Below, one piece after another: positions 27,601 through 35,411 of a stretch of DNA of 64,000 bases. This DNA is from Lentzea sp033794685. Its GTDB lineage: Bacteria; Actinomycetota; Actinomycetes; Mycobacteriales; Pseudonocardiaceae. Numbering within the stretch: the stretch's first letter is position 1; the number at the start of each line of letters is the position of its first letter. The position numbers were made by a program, and so were the translations under genes. The notes below the pieces were generated by a model. The model worked only from the letters and a program-made list of their open reading frames with translations, was not told where the DNA came from and made no database searches. The stretch lies in assembly GCA_033794685.1 (NCBI GenBank), contig JARAYZ010000002.1. The stretch is one strand, 5' to 3'.

Positions 27601-27681
27601 CGCGGCCACCGCCAGCCCCGCGGCAGCCAGGCACCACGGCAGCCACCCCCGCACCGACCTGCCTCGCCGCCGACCAGTCAC
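24628..27681 (-). CDS. membrane-anchored NACHT-type STAND ATPase
   Basis: Large signalling ATPase of 1017 residues. Two N-terminal membrane segments (GWLPWCLAAAGLAVAAYFLF; GAVAGIASFVAAILIA) precede a NACHT module with Walker A GAPGAGKS (about 146-153) and Walker B VLPVLDGLDEMPADRR, the extended GxDE form typical of NACHT. Four further hydrophobic segments (about 455-600) follow, then a TPR-like alpha-solenoid rich in A/R repeats (QGDTEAAKALL, LLAELQAADGDFEGAFATL) that probably senses a ligand. GTG 27681 was chosen because GGAAGG is 6 bases upstream; the frame stays open further upstream without a site. It lies after the RiPP operon on the same strand, separated by 315 bases. Such proteins act in defence or signalling; the trigger is unknown. 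Confidence 0.82.
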   Translation of the reverse strand: MTGRRRGRSVRGWLPWCLAAAGLAVAAYFLFFADAGLQDQLDKTSSPIGAVAGIASFVAAILIARSQQSVSEDSARLALARKLHKTWTREAEGREVRNPWPIRVRLAPTSRFVAAKSPQADFLAGEVTEVAVKYLALPHRQLVVLGAPGAGKSVLVLLLVLDLLERHQDEPVPVPLSIESWNPATEDVAEFVTRRLREDHPALRKRSGETDLAEVLVTAGHVLPVLDGLDEMPADRRAPALRRLHALTSARRPFVLTSRASEYEHAVESSGAGLTLAEVVELEPVTPAEAADYLRQDVPVTRWEPVLDALATTGPVVEAFSSPLTISVARIVYRSGGNPAELLTLRDKTAVVDRLMGAFVAATFQDRPKAGRWLGNLAYMLYRTGTRDLTWRLFDPDGRGIWINGAGEVASTIATAIGLAAMVSALQLDARHWAQTATFSSVLGGGLAFMIVRNATALRSPRRTVAGGTAVAIAAWGVVAGLAALIAFLSGAPAASALQHSVTFSFGVFWIVFGFQCRHVLLQLIGQTVMALHGKLPLCLNRFLRLAHRRGVLRSTGETWQFRHALLQDHLARQVRIQDLGRHDGDTELLVAMLATRDREALRTRADSRCLVASRRYAALLAANGLYDELAARAGRDVAARFRLIRVLRERGDVEGLAQWTGAESDIARAEVLAAQGDTEAAKALLRPLRGAAAGLLLAELQAADGDFEGAFATLTPNLARTTLYVDLLAATKRYDDLWKVTSHPGRAARLASTHVPDVDPETKLYPYGRRFSSSEVARLARRHYAHHLAFSGEIAAVASWVESRDSADARPAFAAWLRVEGRFDLLRARADDGDRCAVNELWHHGPRACAPEKKAEAFEGNTVAAKLYALGLTDQNEVTELLRALAKTVYSTDEPRMRDIADIMARFGRLDSLRARADAGDLYAATLLTDQLIAVGRVAEAEEFLRERFAAGDIGSPERLVDFLAAQHDRAGLRALVRTGDDHAARHLALLGDPDDVAWVASIGACERRPFWSLPD

Positions 27682-27996
27682 GCATGCCTTCCAGCCGTTG
27701 CCCTGCGATGTATTTCGCCGGACGGCGGGAGGTGTTACGCACGTGGACGGCGGCCGCTCGACATGCTCGACCGCATCGAGCAGAGCACTCCCGCCGGAAG
27801 TTCGACGACGAGGCGGATGCGCTGCTCCGCACTTTGCGCCTACAACCACCTCCATTTCCACGGCGCGAGTCCAGATATTCCAGCCGAGCGGTCAAACTCC
27901 GCGCCGGACACCGAGAACTCTGACATTTTCTGGACATTTCTCGGCCAAACAAACACACATCACCAGAAACGACGGAGAACCGCGGTCTCCGGCGGG
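27682..27996. other. 315-base intergenic region with hairpin behind the RiPP operon
   Basis: No gene seen. At its right end CGGAGAACC / GGTCTCCG (27973-27991) forms a GC stem directly after the hydroxylase stop codon and, read on the minus strand, is followed by TTTCTGG, which fits a terminator. The rest is less GC-rich than its neighbours and must contain the NACHT gene promoter, which I could not pinpoint. Confidence 0.5.
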
Positions 27997-29118
27997 TCAC
28001 AGATTCCTGGCGATCCACCGGGCGCGATGTTCGGCAGCAAGTCGATTGGCCTCGGTTACGGCCGCCGCGCCGACCGGCTCAGAACCCCACCGGGTCAGCA
28101 CGGACACCATTCCCATCACGAAGTCACGGCCCAGAACGGTCAGGTCGTCGCTTTCCAGCATCGAGGTCGCTGCCGTCAGCGCGGCGGCCCGCCACCGGGC
28201 GAAGTCGGTCTCCTGGCCGGCCCGCCGGTGGAATCCCGCCACGCCGAGATGCGCGTACACGCCGTGCAGCAGGCCGGCCAGCGGGCGGGGGTCCTCCCGC
28301 CAGGGGGCGTAGAAGCGGGCGCCGGTGTCGGCTTCCACCAGCGCGAAGAGGTCCATCAGCACTACGAGCTTCTGGTGTTGGAGCTCGTGGGCCAGCGTGA
28401 CGGCCACGGCCTTCACGTCGTGGCCGAGTGAGAGGAACACGCACCCGAACGCGTCGGCGACCGTGGCGCTGTTGACTCCTCGCCGCGACGACCTCAGTGG
28501 CGTCAGCACGCCGACGGCCGCCGCGAACTCGGCCGCTACCTGCGGGTGGTCCTGTCGCAGGCAGGTCCAGGCCGAGGTGAGCACGTCCTGCCACTCGGCC
28601 ACGTCCACGACGTCCGCGATCCGCATCTCCGCTGGTGGGGAGCCCGCCCGCCACAGGTCCAACTCGAACGACACCCCTGCGTCCACCTCGACGCGCGCGG
28701 TCGGCTCCCAGTCGAGCGAGTCGACGGCGACTCGGCCGGACACCGGTCCGCCGACTCCCAGCGACGGCAGCACCAACTGCTCGGTGGGTTCCAGCCGGAC
28801 CGAGACCGGCCGGCCCGCGACGATCGCCGCCGCGGCCGCGACGTTCGCGAGCCGTGCGGGCGAACCTCGGCCGATGACCGCGCGGGTCGCCCAGTCGGCG
28901 ACCCGCGGGTGGTCCAGCACCCGGCCCACGGCCGCTGGAGGAAGGTCTTTCAGCAGGTCGAACGCCTCCTGCGCGAGCGGTGAGCGCCGGGACGCGAGCC
29001 GGACCAGCTGCAGCGTGCGGCTGCGGCGGGCCAGCACGAGCGTGCGCGCGACGGACTCGCCGCCGCCACCGTGCGACAGGGCGGTGAAGTCCGCGCGGGA
29101 CAGCCGCAACGGCCTCAC
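27997..29118 (-). CDS. HExxH peptide beta-hydroxylase-type RiPP maturation protein
   Basis: 373-residue protein with the motif LAHELQHQK (His244-Glu-Leu-Gln-His248). HExxH proteins encoded beside FxsB-type radical SAM enzymes belong to the alpha-ketoglutarate/iron HExxH family that hydroxylates peptide side chains at the beta position, rather than being proteases. The surrounding stretch (SATVADAFGCVFLSLGHDVKA, then WREDPRPLAGLLHGVYAHLGV) fits that family. The start is GTG 29118, which overlaps the TGA of the radical SAM gene (GTGA), so the two are translationally coupled and likely act in sequence on the same peptide. The hydroxylation role is inferred from family and context. Confidence 0.82.
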   Translation of the reverse strand: MRPLRLSRADFTALSHGGGGESVARTLVLARRSRTLQLVRLASRRSPLAQEAFDLLKDLPPAAVGRVLDHPRVADWATRAVIGRGSPARLANVAAAAAIVAGRPVSVRLEPTEQLVLPSLGVGGPVSGRVAVDSLDWEPTARVEVDAGVSFELDLWRAGSPPAEMRIADVVDVAEWQDVLTSAWTCLRQDHPQVAAEFAAAVGVLTPLRSSRRGVNSATVADAFGCVFLSLGHDVKAVAVTLAHELQHQKLVVLMDLFALVEADTGARFYAPWREDPRPLAGLLHGVYAHLGVAGFHRRAGQETDFARWRAAALTAATSMLESDDLTVLGRDFVMGMVSVLTRWGSEPVGAAAVTEANRLAAEHRARWIARNL

Positions 29119-30227
29119 CGGATCGCCGCCAGGTCCCTGGCCAGTCTGGTCCGCACGTGACCGATGAGGTGCGTGAGATCCGGGCAGTACACCGACGGGT
29201 GGTCGAAGCCCGCACCCTCGCGATACCGGTGCGCCCGCAGTCCGCCGCCGCAGACCTCGTGGAGCCGGCACGACCGGCAGGTCGCGCACAACCCGGCCGC
29301 CCCAGCCTGCCTCGCACTGATCTCCGGCAACGCCAGGACCTGGTCGAACGAGGCGGAGCCGACGTCCAGGCCGGTACTGCCCGCGCCTTCGAAGGCGGAC
29401 GCGAGGATGTCCGACTGCTCGATCGTCCCATCGGTTTCCACGACCACCATCAGCGCAGGGCTCAGCCCTATGCCCTCCACCGCGGAGGCGCCCCCGAGCA
29501 GCACGTTGACGATCTCCTCGAAGATCCTCACCCCGGTCTCGCGCCGCGTCGCGGAGTACCAGCGGTCGAACACCGATGCGAGCCACGCGCCGTAGGAGGC
29601 AGGCCCGCCAGGAGCCCGACGAGGGGGCGGCGCGCTCCAGTTGCCGTGCGGCAGCAGGAAGTCGATCATGGGCGGGTCGAACTCCAGCAGGGCCTCGTAG
29701 GTCCGCACCGGGTCGTTGCGCAGGTCCACCGTGCACAGCAGGCCCCCGTAGAAGGACTGCCCGCGCAGCAGCTCCACACCTCGGCTGACCTGCGCGAAAC
29801 TGCCCCGCCCGTCGGGTCGGACCCGGTGCCGGTCGTGCGCCTCGGCGTCGCCGTCGACGCTGACGCTCACCCGGACGCCCAGCTCGGCGAAGAGCTCCAG
29901 GTACCGCTGGTCGAGCAACGTGCCGTTGGTCTGCAGGCTGAACCGCGCGGGCACCGCGGCGCGCACCGCGCCCACCACGTGCCTGATCATCTCCGGGCCC
30001 GCCAGCAGCGGCTCGCCGCCGTGCAGCACGACGTCCACCGACTCCAGACCCCACGTCCGCGCGTGCTCCCCGATGCGTCCGGCCGCCTGTTCGACGATCG
30101 CCGGCGTCATCACCCGAGGCCGGGAGCGCCAGCGCTGGTCCGCCATCTCGTAGAGGTAGCAGTGATCACAACCGAGGTTGCACCGGCTGTGCAGCTTCAG
30201 CACGAACTGACGAAACGGCAGCGTCAC
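29115..30227 (-). CDS. fxsB: FxsB-type radical SAM/SPASM cyclophane synthase
   Basis: Iron-sulfur enzyme of 370 residues that uses S-adenosylmethionine radicals to cross-link side chains in a ribosomal peptide. It begins TLPFRQFVLKLHSRCNLGC with the CxxxCxxC cluster (Cys16, Cys20, Cys23) and continues YLYEMADQ, VVLHGGEPLLAG and FSLQTNGTLLD. The C-terminal SPASM region shows CATCRSCRLHEVCGGG for auxiliary clusters. These are features of the FxsB family, which forms the Phe-to-Ser three-residue cyclophane in FxSxx-COOH peptides. GTG 30227 has GGGAGG six bases upstream; longer starts have no site. The precursor gene is divergent 131 bases away. The HExxH partner overlaps its 3' end. Confidence 0.92.
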   Translation of the reverse strand: MTLPFRQFVLKLHSRCNLGCDHCYLYEMADQRWRSRPRVMTPAIVEQAAGRIGEHARTWGLESVDVVLHGGEPLLAGPEMIRHVVGAVRAAVPARFSLQTNGTLLDQRYLELFAELGVRVSVSVDGDAEAHDRHRVRPDGRGSFAQVSRGVELLRGQSFYGGLLCTVDLRNDPVRTYEALLEFDPPMIDFLLPHGNWSAPPPRRAPGGPASYGAWLASVFDRWYSATRRETGVRIFEEIVNVLLGGASAVEGIGLSPALMVVVETDGTIEQSDILASAFEGAGSTGLDVGSASFDQVLALPEISARQAGAAGLCATCRSCRLHEVCGGGLRAHRYREGAGFDHPSVYCPDLTHLIGHVRTRLARDLAAIR

Positions 30228-30358
30228 GGCATACCTCCCGACACAATGAAACACGATTCGTCCAGGCGCAGGTGCTCTGATCGGCGTATTCCTCATATTG
30301 CGCCCGGGGACACTACGATGGGATTCCGGTCTCATGCACGGGGGGAAGGAGCACGAGC

Positions 30359-30523
30359 ATGACCGATGACGACTTCCTGGAGTCGGAGCTTCTCGACGTC
30401 ACGCACCTGAACTTGTCGGAAGTCGACGCGATGCCCGACTCCGCCCTGCGGGCGTCGCTGCGCCGGATACTCACCCAGAACCCCGAGGAGCACCAATACG
30501 CGGCGTTTCAGAGCGCGTTGTAG
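30359..30523 (+). CDS. fxsA: FxSxx-COOH RiPP precursor peptide
   Basis: 54-residue precursor found by reading the sequence between fxsB and the TPR gene. It starts at ATG 30359 with AAGGAG 8-9 bases upstream. The leader is acidic (MTDDDFLESELLDVTHLNLS), and the peptide ends HQYAAFQSAL, so the last five residues are F-Q-S-A-L, exactly the FxSxx-COOH signature. The FQS tripeptide is the expected site of the aryl-to-beta-carbon cross-link made by FxsB. The HExxH protein may then hydroxylate it. No protease or dedicated exporter is obvious beside it, so the product may be a sensor ligand or signal rather than a secreted antibiotic. Confidence 0.9.
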   Translation: MTDDDFLESELLDVTHLNLSEVDAMPDSALRASLRRILTQNPEEHQYAAFQSAL

Positions 30524-30540
30524 AACCCAAAGTTCCGCCA

Positions 30541-30565
30541 TTCGAGTGAACCTCGAACCCTTTTT
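30541..30565 (+). terminator. intrinsic terminator/attenuator after fxsA
   Basis: Stem TTCGAG / CTCGAA with a 5-base loop, followed within three bases by TTTTT (30561-30565). It lies 18 bases past the fxsA stop and 59 bases before the next ATG. It should give an abundant short precursor mRNA with partial read-through into the large TPR gene. Confidence 0.7.
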
Positions 30566-30623
30566 GTCGTGAGGAAAGCCGTACACGTAATTGCCTGACG
30601 GGCTACGGCGACCTGGAGTCGTG

Positions 30624-33600
30624 ATGAGCAACGCACCGAGACCCACCATCGCCGCCTTCGTGTCGGCATCAGGTGGCGCCGGCCGGACGAGCACGGTGGC
30701 GAACCTGGCGTGGGTGCTGTCCAGCGCGGGCAAGCGGGTCCTGGTCGTCGACTGGGGCTCCGAACCGCCGCGCGTGCCGCAGTTCCTGGAGCCGTTCCAC
30801 CTCGAGCGGGTGCTGCTGTCCGACGAGACCGGACGTCTGCTCGCGACCGCTTACGACGTCGCGGACCTGACCACGCCGTTCCACCTCGACCGCTACGCCG
30901 TGCCCGGCGCCGGCGGGTACGTCGACGTGTTCGCCCCGGCCGGACCGGACGGCTCCGGGCGCGCGTCCGGCGTCGAGTCGCCGTCCGACGCGGGCGCGAA
31001 GGACCTGCGCGACCGGCTGCACGCCGAGCCGTACGACGTGGTCCTGGTCGACGCGCCGACGAGCGAGACGGAGGCGGCGCTGGCGTTGATCTCCTCGATC
31101 GCGGACGTGGTCGCGGTGTGCTTCGTGCCCAACTCCGGCGCGATCGAACAGGCGGGCAGGCTCGCGAGGCGGTTCCTGCAGCAGGCTGTCTCCCTCCCCC
31201 ACCTGGTGCCGGTGGCGACCATGTTCGACAGTCGTTCCTCCTCGCGCGCGGACCGCAGCCGGACGCAGATCCGCTCGGCGTTCACCGCGTTGCTCGCGAA
31301 CCAGACCCCGCGCGTCGAGGGCGATCCGGCGATCGAGATCCCCTACCAGCCGTACGAGGCGTTCGACCCGCTGCTGACGGTGCTCGCCGAGGACGACGGC
31401 GCGGAGACCGAGTCCGAACTCCTGAGGCAGTACGGAAGACTCGCCGAAGCGATCACCGCGGGCGAGGTGGCCAGGGTGCCGCGGGTCGCCAGGGCGCTCC
31501 AGCAGCGCTACCGGCGCGGCTTCGGCCTCGTCACGAGCACCGAACCCGACCAGGTCCTGGTCGTCTACGCGCCCCGCGACCGGGCGTGGGCGGACTGGGT
31601 CCGCAGCATGCTGGAACGCGTCGGCGCCAGGGCGGCGTTCCCCCGCGAGGAACCGGGCTGGCTCGACGACGCGGCCGTGGACGTCCTGGTCGTCGATTCG
31701 ACGACCGGACCGGCCGCGGCGAACGGCTCCGCGCCCGCCTGGCTGCCGGACACCGTGCCGGACAGGGCGATGTGGATGCTCGTCGAGCAGGCCGCGACCG
31801 CGGCCGACGGCCCGCGGCGGTTCGGAGTGGCCGGGCTGGACGAGGCGGCGGCACGACGCCGGCTGCTCACGCGCCTGCGCCTCGTCGACCGCCCGGACGA
31901 ACCCGGCGCCGAACCCCTCCGGTTCCCCGCCCGCACGCCGTCGGTGCGCAGGAGGCCGCGCAGGCACCCGCGGTTCGTCGGCAGGGACGCCGACCTCGAA
32001 CAGTTGCGCGACCAGGTGCTGAAATCGCGCGTCACCACGCTGGGCGGCCCGGCGGGCATCGGCAAGAGCGACCTCGCGCTGGAGTACGTCTACCGGTTCA
32101 CCGGCGACTACGACCTGATCTGGTGGATCCCCGCGCACGACCGCGAGTCCGTGCTCGTGAGCCTCGCCCAGCTCGCGGACCGGATGCGCGAGGAGGACTC
32201 CGCCGACTTCCAGTCGACCGAGTACGGCACCACCGGCGCGCTGGAGGTGCTCGCCTCCGGCCTGGCCTACCAGAGCTGGTTGCTGGTGTACGACAACGTG
32301 GAGGACGCAGGCGCGATCGAGGGCCTGCTGCCGGACGGCGGCCCCGGCCACGTCGTGATCACCTCCGCGTCCTCCCCCGCGGCCGACGTGACGATCGGCA
32401 CGCTGCCGGTCAGCGACAGCGTGCGGTTGCTGCTCGAACGGGTGCAGGGGATCAACGTCCCCGCGGCCGAGCAGGTCGCCGCCGCGGCCGGCCACCTACC
32501 GCTCGCCCTGCACCTCGCGGCGGGCTGGCTCAGGGAGGCGATCGGCGCGCAACGCAGGGCGGGAGCGCCGTCCGACCACGACGCCGCCGCTTGGGCCGCG
32601 CAAACGTTCCTCGATCGGATGAGCGAGGACGAGGCCGGCGGCGCGGACGTCGTCCCCCGTGTGGTCGGCGTGCTCGTGGAGGCGTTGCGCGGCACCCCGA
32701 CGGGCCGCAACGCGCTCCTGCTGGCGCAGCTCTGCTCGTTCCTGTCCACCCAGGGCATCGACCTGCGGCTGATCCGGTCGTCCACGATGATCGACGCCCT
32801 GGTGCGCGCCGGTGGAGCGGACGCCGCGCCGCTCGCGCTCGACTCCTGGGAGGTCGACCGGGCGCTCTGGATCGGCGCCCGGTTCGGTCTGTTCCGCGTC
32901 GACTGGGGCTTCGACACCAGCCTGCGGATCCACCGGGTCGTGCAGAAGGTGCTGCAGGAAGCGATGACACCGGACGAACGTGCCCGGCACCAGGCGTGCG
33001 TGCTGGGCGTGCTCGCCGCGTACGCACCCATCGAGGTCGAGGAGCAGACCCTGCCGACGCGGGCCGCGAAGTACGTCGAACTGCAGAAGCACGTCTTCGT
33101 GTCCGGAGCCCTGGGCAGCGACGACCCGCTGGTGCGGCGCTGGCTCGTGAACCAGCTGAGGTTCCTCTACACCGACGGTGGGGTGAACATCAGCCTCGCG
33201 TCGACCGAGCCCGCCCACCGACTGCTGGCCGACTGGACCCGGAGGTTCGGCGCGCAGGACCCGCTGCGCAACAGGCTCGCGACCCAGCTCGCCAACGTCG
33301 AACGCCGGCAGGGCAACGACGAGACCGCGCTGGCACTGGACGAGGGCGCCCTGGTGCACCAGCGCCGCTCGCTCGACCTCACCCATCCGCAGACCCTGAT
33401 CACCGCACGCGGCAAGGGCGGTGACCTGAGGGGCCTCGGGTACTTCGCCGAGGCGCTCGACGAGGACACCGCGACCTGGGAGGGCTCCCGCGAGATCTTC
33501 GGCGACGACCACCCCGAGACCCGGCGCGCGGCGAACAACCTGGCGCACTCCCGTTACCTCGCGGGCGACGCGACGGGCGCGCTGTCCCTGGAACGCGACA

Positions 33601-34385
33601 ACATCCGGCGGCTGCGCCGGTTGTTCGGTCCCGACGACAGGCGCACCCGGTGGTCCCAGACGAAGATCGGCATCTTCCTGCGTGAACTCGGGTCCTACGA
33701 GGAGGCGCTCGCGACGCTGCAGACGGCGCGGGAGAAGTTGCAGGAGATCAACAGAAGCAACGAGAAGTGGCCCGACCGCGACGAGCTCGCCACCCGGTGG
33801 CAGCTCGGCATCGCCCAGCGCCTGAGCGGCAACCCCAGGGCGGCGCAGATCCGCAGCCGCCGCGCGCTCAGCGGGCTCCGCGAGGTGGAGGGTCCGGACC
33901 ACCCGACCACGATCGCGTGCACGCTCAGCCTCGCGAACGACCTCCGCATGGCGAACGACCCCGCCGGCGCGGTCGTGCTGGCACGTCAGGTGATCACCGC
34001 ACTGCTCGCCGCACGAGCGCCGGACCACCCGTTCCTCGGGATCGCCCGGCTGTGCCTGGGGTGCGCACTGCGCGCGTCCGGCGAGCAGGCGGAGGGCGAG
34101 ACCGAGGTGCTGGCCGCGGAGGACGTCCTGCGCGACGGACTCGGCGCCGACCACCCGTGGACGATGGCCGCCGTCGTGGCGCGGGCGCGGGCGGCCGCCG
34201 AGCTCGGGCGGACGGCCGAGGCCAAGGAACTCCTGACCGCGGTCAGACGAGACAGCCTCGACTACTTCGGCGCCCGGCACCCGGTCACGATCGTCACCAC
34301 CAGGAACCTCGGCGTCGTCGCGGGCGCACTCCCCCGGACGGACGCCCGTTGGAAGGACATCCATGTCGACATCCCCCAGACCTGA
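30624..34385 (+). CDS. fxsT: FxSxx-COOH system giant: ParA-like, TIR-like, NB-ARC and TPR
   Basis: 1253-residue multidomain protein of the kind encoded with FxSxx-COOH peptides. In order: a ParA/MinD-like P-loop domain (about 8-270; ASGGAGRTSTVANL with LVVDWG); a TIR-like segment (about 309-400; LVVYAPRDRAWADWVRSML), resembling the separate FxsC protein of related loci; an NB-ARC STAND module (from RFVGRDADL at about 449, Walker A GGPAGIGKS at about 473, Walker B-like WLLVYDNVED); and a C-terminal TPR array (about 860-1240; LGYFAEALDED, SYEEALATLQTAREKL, DHPTTIACTLSLANDLR). ATG 30624 has GGAG upstream. It is cytoplasmic. The architecture is that of a ligand-gated oligomerising switch, with the modified peptide the obvious candidate ligand; that is inference. 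Confidence 0.88.
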   Translation: MSNAPRPTIAAFVSASGGAGRTSTVANLAWVLSSAGKRVLVVDWGSEPPRVPQFLEPFHLERVLLSDETGRLLATAYDVADLTTPFHLDRYAVPGAGGYVDVFAPAGPDGSGRASGVESPSDAGAKDLRDRLHAEPYDVVLVDAPTSETEAALALISSIADVVAVCFVPNSGAIEQAGRLARRFLQQAVSLPHLVPVATMFDSRSSSRADRSRTQIRSAFTALLANQTPRVEGDPAIEIPYQPYEAFDPLLTVLAEDDGAETESELLRQYGRLAEAITAGEVARVPRVARALQQRYRRGFGLVTSTEPDQVLVVYAPRDRAWADWVRSMLERVGARAAFPREEPGWLDDAAVDVLVVDSTTGPAAANGSAPAWLPDTVPDRAMWMLVEQAATAADGPRRFGVAGLDEAAARRRLLTRLRLVDRPDEPGAEPLRFPARTPSVRRRPRRHPRFVGRDADLEQLRDQVLKSRVTTLGGPAGIGKSDLALEYVYRFTGDYDLIWWIPAHDRESVLVSLAQLADRMREEDSADFQSTEYGTTGALEVLASGLAYQSWLLVYDNVEDAGAIEGLLPDGGPGHVVITSASSPAADVTIGTLPVSDSVRLLLERVQGINVPAAEQVAAAAGHLPLALHLAAGWLREAIGAQRRAGAPSDHDAAAWAAQTFLDRMSEDEAGGADVVPRVVGVLVEALRGTPTGRNALLLAQLCSFLSTQGIDLRLIRSSTMIDALVRAGGADAAPLALDSWEVDRALWIGARFGLFRVDWGFDTSLRIHRVVQKVLQEAMTPDERARHQACVLGVLAAYAPIEVEEQTLPTRAAKYVELQKHVFVSGALGSDDPLVRRWLVNQLRFLYTDGGVNISLASTEPAHRLLADWTRRFGAQDPLRNRLATQLANVERRQGNDETALALDEGALVHQRRSLDLTHPQTLITARGKGGDLRGLGYFAEALDEDTATWEGSREIFGDDHPETRRAANNLAHSRYLAGDATGALSLERDNIRRLRRLFGPDDRRTRWSQTKIGIFLRELGSYEEALATLQTAREKLQEINRSNEKWPDRDELATRWQLGIAQRLSGNPRAAQIRSRRALSGLREVEGPDHPTTIACTLSLANDLRMANDPAGAVVLARQVITALLAARAPDHPFLGIARLCLGCALRASGEQAEGETEVLAAEDVLRDGLGADHPWTMAAVVARARAAAELGRTAEAKELLTAVRRDSLDYFGARHPVTIVTTRNLGVVAGALPRTDARWKDIHVDIPQT

Positions 34386-35346
34386 TCCGGAGGAGCCGCT
34401 CGTGGAACCGCGTGAGGACCGAGCGGACCACCTGGGCGAGGAGTTCAGGGAGACCGTGTCGGCGTGCCGGGACGTCGTGCGCAAGACCCAGTCGCTCGCC
34501 CACGTCGCCCACTACAGCCGGGGCGTGTACGACTTCTCCGTCAACACGCTCGAAGACACCGCCCACCTGAAGTCGTTGCAGAGCCTGGGCAGGCGCCTGG
34601 GGTTCGTCGTCAACGAGATGGAACAGTCGCTGCAGGCGGCGCGGACCGGCTCGCTGATCCGCATCGTCGCGCACACCGAACGAGGCGCGGTGATCTGCGA
34701 GACCGTCGTACCGCGGGAGTTCGTGGTCGGCGTGTGCCTGTCGGAGCGACGCGAGGGCGAGCCGTTGTCGGCGGCTTCCGACGTGCGCACCGCGGACCAC
34801 GCCGTGTCCGAGCTCGTGACGGGACTGCGAGCCAGGATCAGCCTGCACTCGCAGAACCCCGGCGGCTGGTCGTCCGAGGACGAGGTGGAGGCCCTGACGT
34901 CCATCGAGCCCGCGCGGGAACCCCTCGTCGAGGTGACCGCCGAGGTGCCAGACCGGGTCCTGGCCGCGTGCCGGGCGGCGGTGCGGCACGAAGACCTCCA
35001 CTACGTCGCGTACTGCGCGGACGGGGCGGTGCTGGCGGAGGTGGACCAGTTCGGTCACCCGTCGATCGCGCCGTTCTTCACCCAGATGACGGTCGAGGCC
35101 CGCCGGACGTTCTACCGCGGGTTCAGCCAGGAGCTCGGAACCGTCGCACGCAGGTTCAACCGCCTGGTTGCGGGCAGCGCGCCCGGCGGGCTGCTGATGC
35201 GGCTGGTGCTGGACGTCGAACAGGGCGCCGTTTACTACTACCGGCTGAGCACCGGCAGCTATCTGGCCGGTGTCACGATCAACCAGGCGCGTGTCAGTGG
35301 CGCGGACGACCGGCTGGCCGCGCTCGCGATCGAGTTGATGTCGTGA
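34363..35346 (+). CDS. uncharacterised protein overlapping fxsT
   Basis: 327 residues, family not recognised. The start codon lies 23 bases inside the 3' end of fxsT in another frame, which implies translational coupling and a shared role. The N-terminus is charged and helical. Residues about 100-200 and 200-325 look like two related alpha/beta halves (VICETVVPREFVVGVCLSER; VLAEVDQFGHPSIAPFFTQM). No signal peptide, membrane segment or catalytic motif is evident. A later start at GTG 34402 is possible. Position makes it a candidate accessory or effector-linked component of the peptide system. Confidence 0.6.
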   Translation: MSTSPRPDPEEPLVEPREDRADHLGEEFRETVSACRDVVRKTQSLAHVAHYSRGVYDFSVNTLEDTAHLKSLQSLGRRLGFVVNEMEQSLQAARTGSLIRIVAHTERGAVICETVVPREFVVGVCLSERREGEPLSAASDVRTADHAVSELVTGLRARISLHSQNPGGWSSEDEVEALTSIEPAREPLVEVTAEVPDRVLAACRAAVRHEDLHYVAYCADGAVLAEVDQFGHPSIAPFFTQMTVEARRTFYRGFSQELGTVARRFNRLVAGSAPGGLLMRLVLDVEQGAVYYYRLSTGSYLAGVTINQARVSGADDRLAALAIELMS

Positions 35347-35411
35347 ACACGGCGGTTGTTGAGGCCCGCACGACCTCGCTACCCTGGGTTCCCCGAGGTG
35401 AGGGGGCCTGG

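Noticed and set aside
27997..29118. HELQH motif read as a zinc metalloprotease
   Set aside because: No signal peptide or other gluzincin motif; coupling to an FxsB-type radical SAM gene points to the HExxH peptide hydroxylase family.
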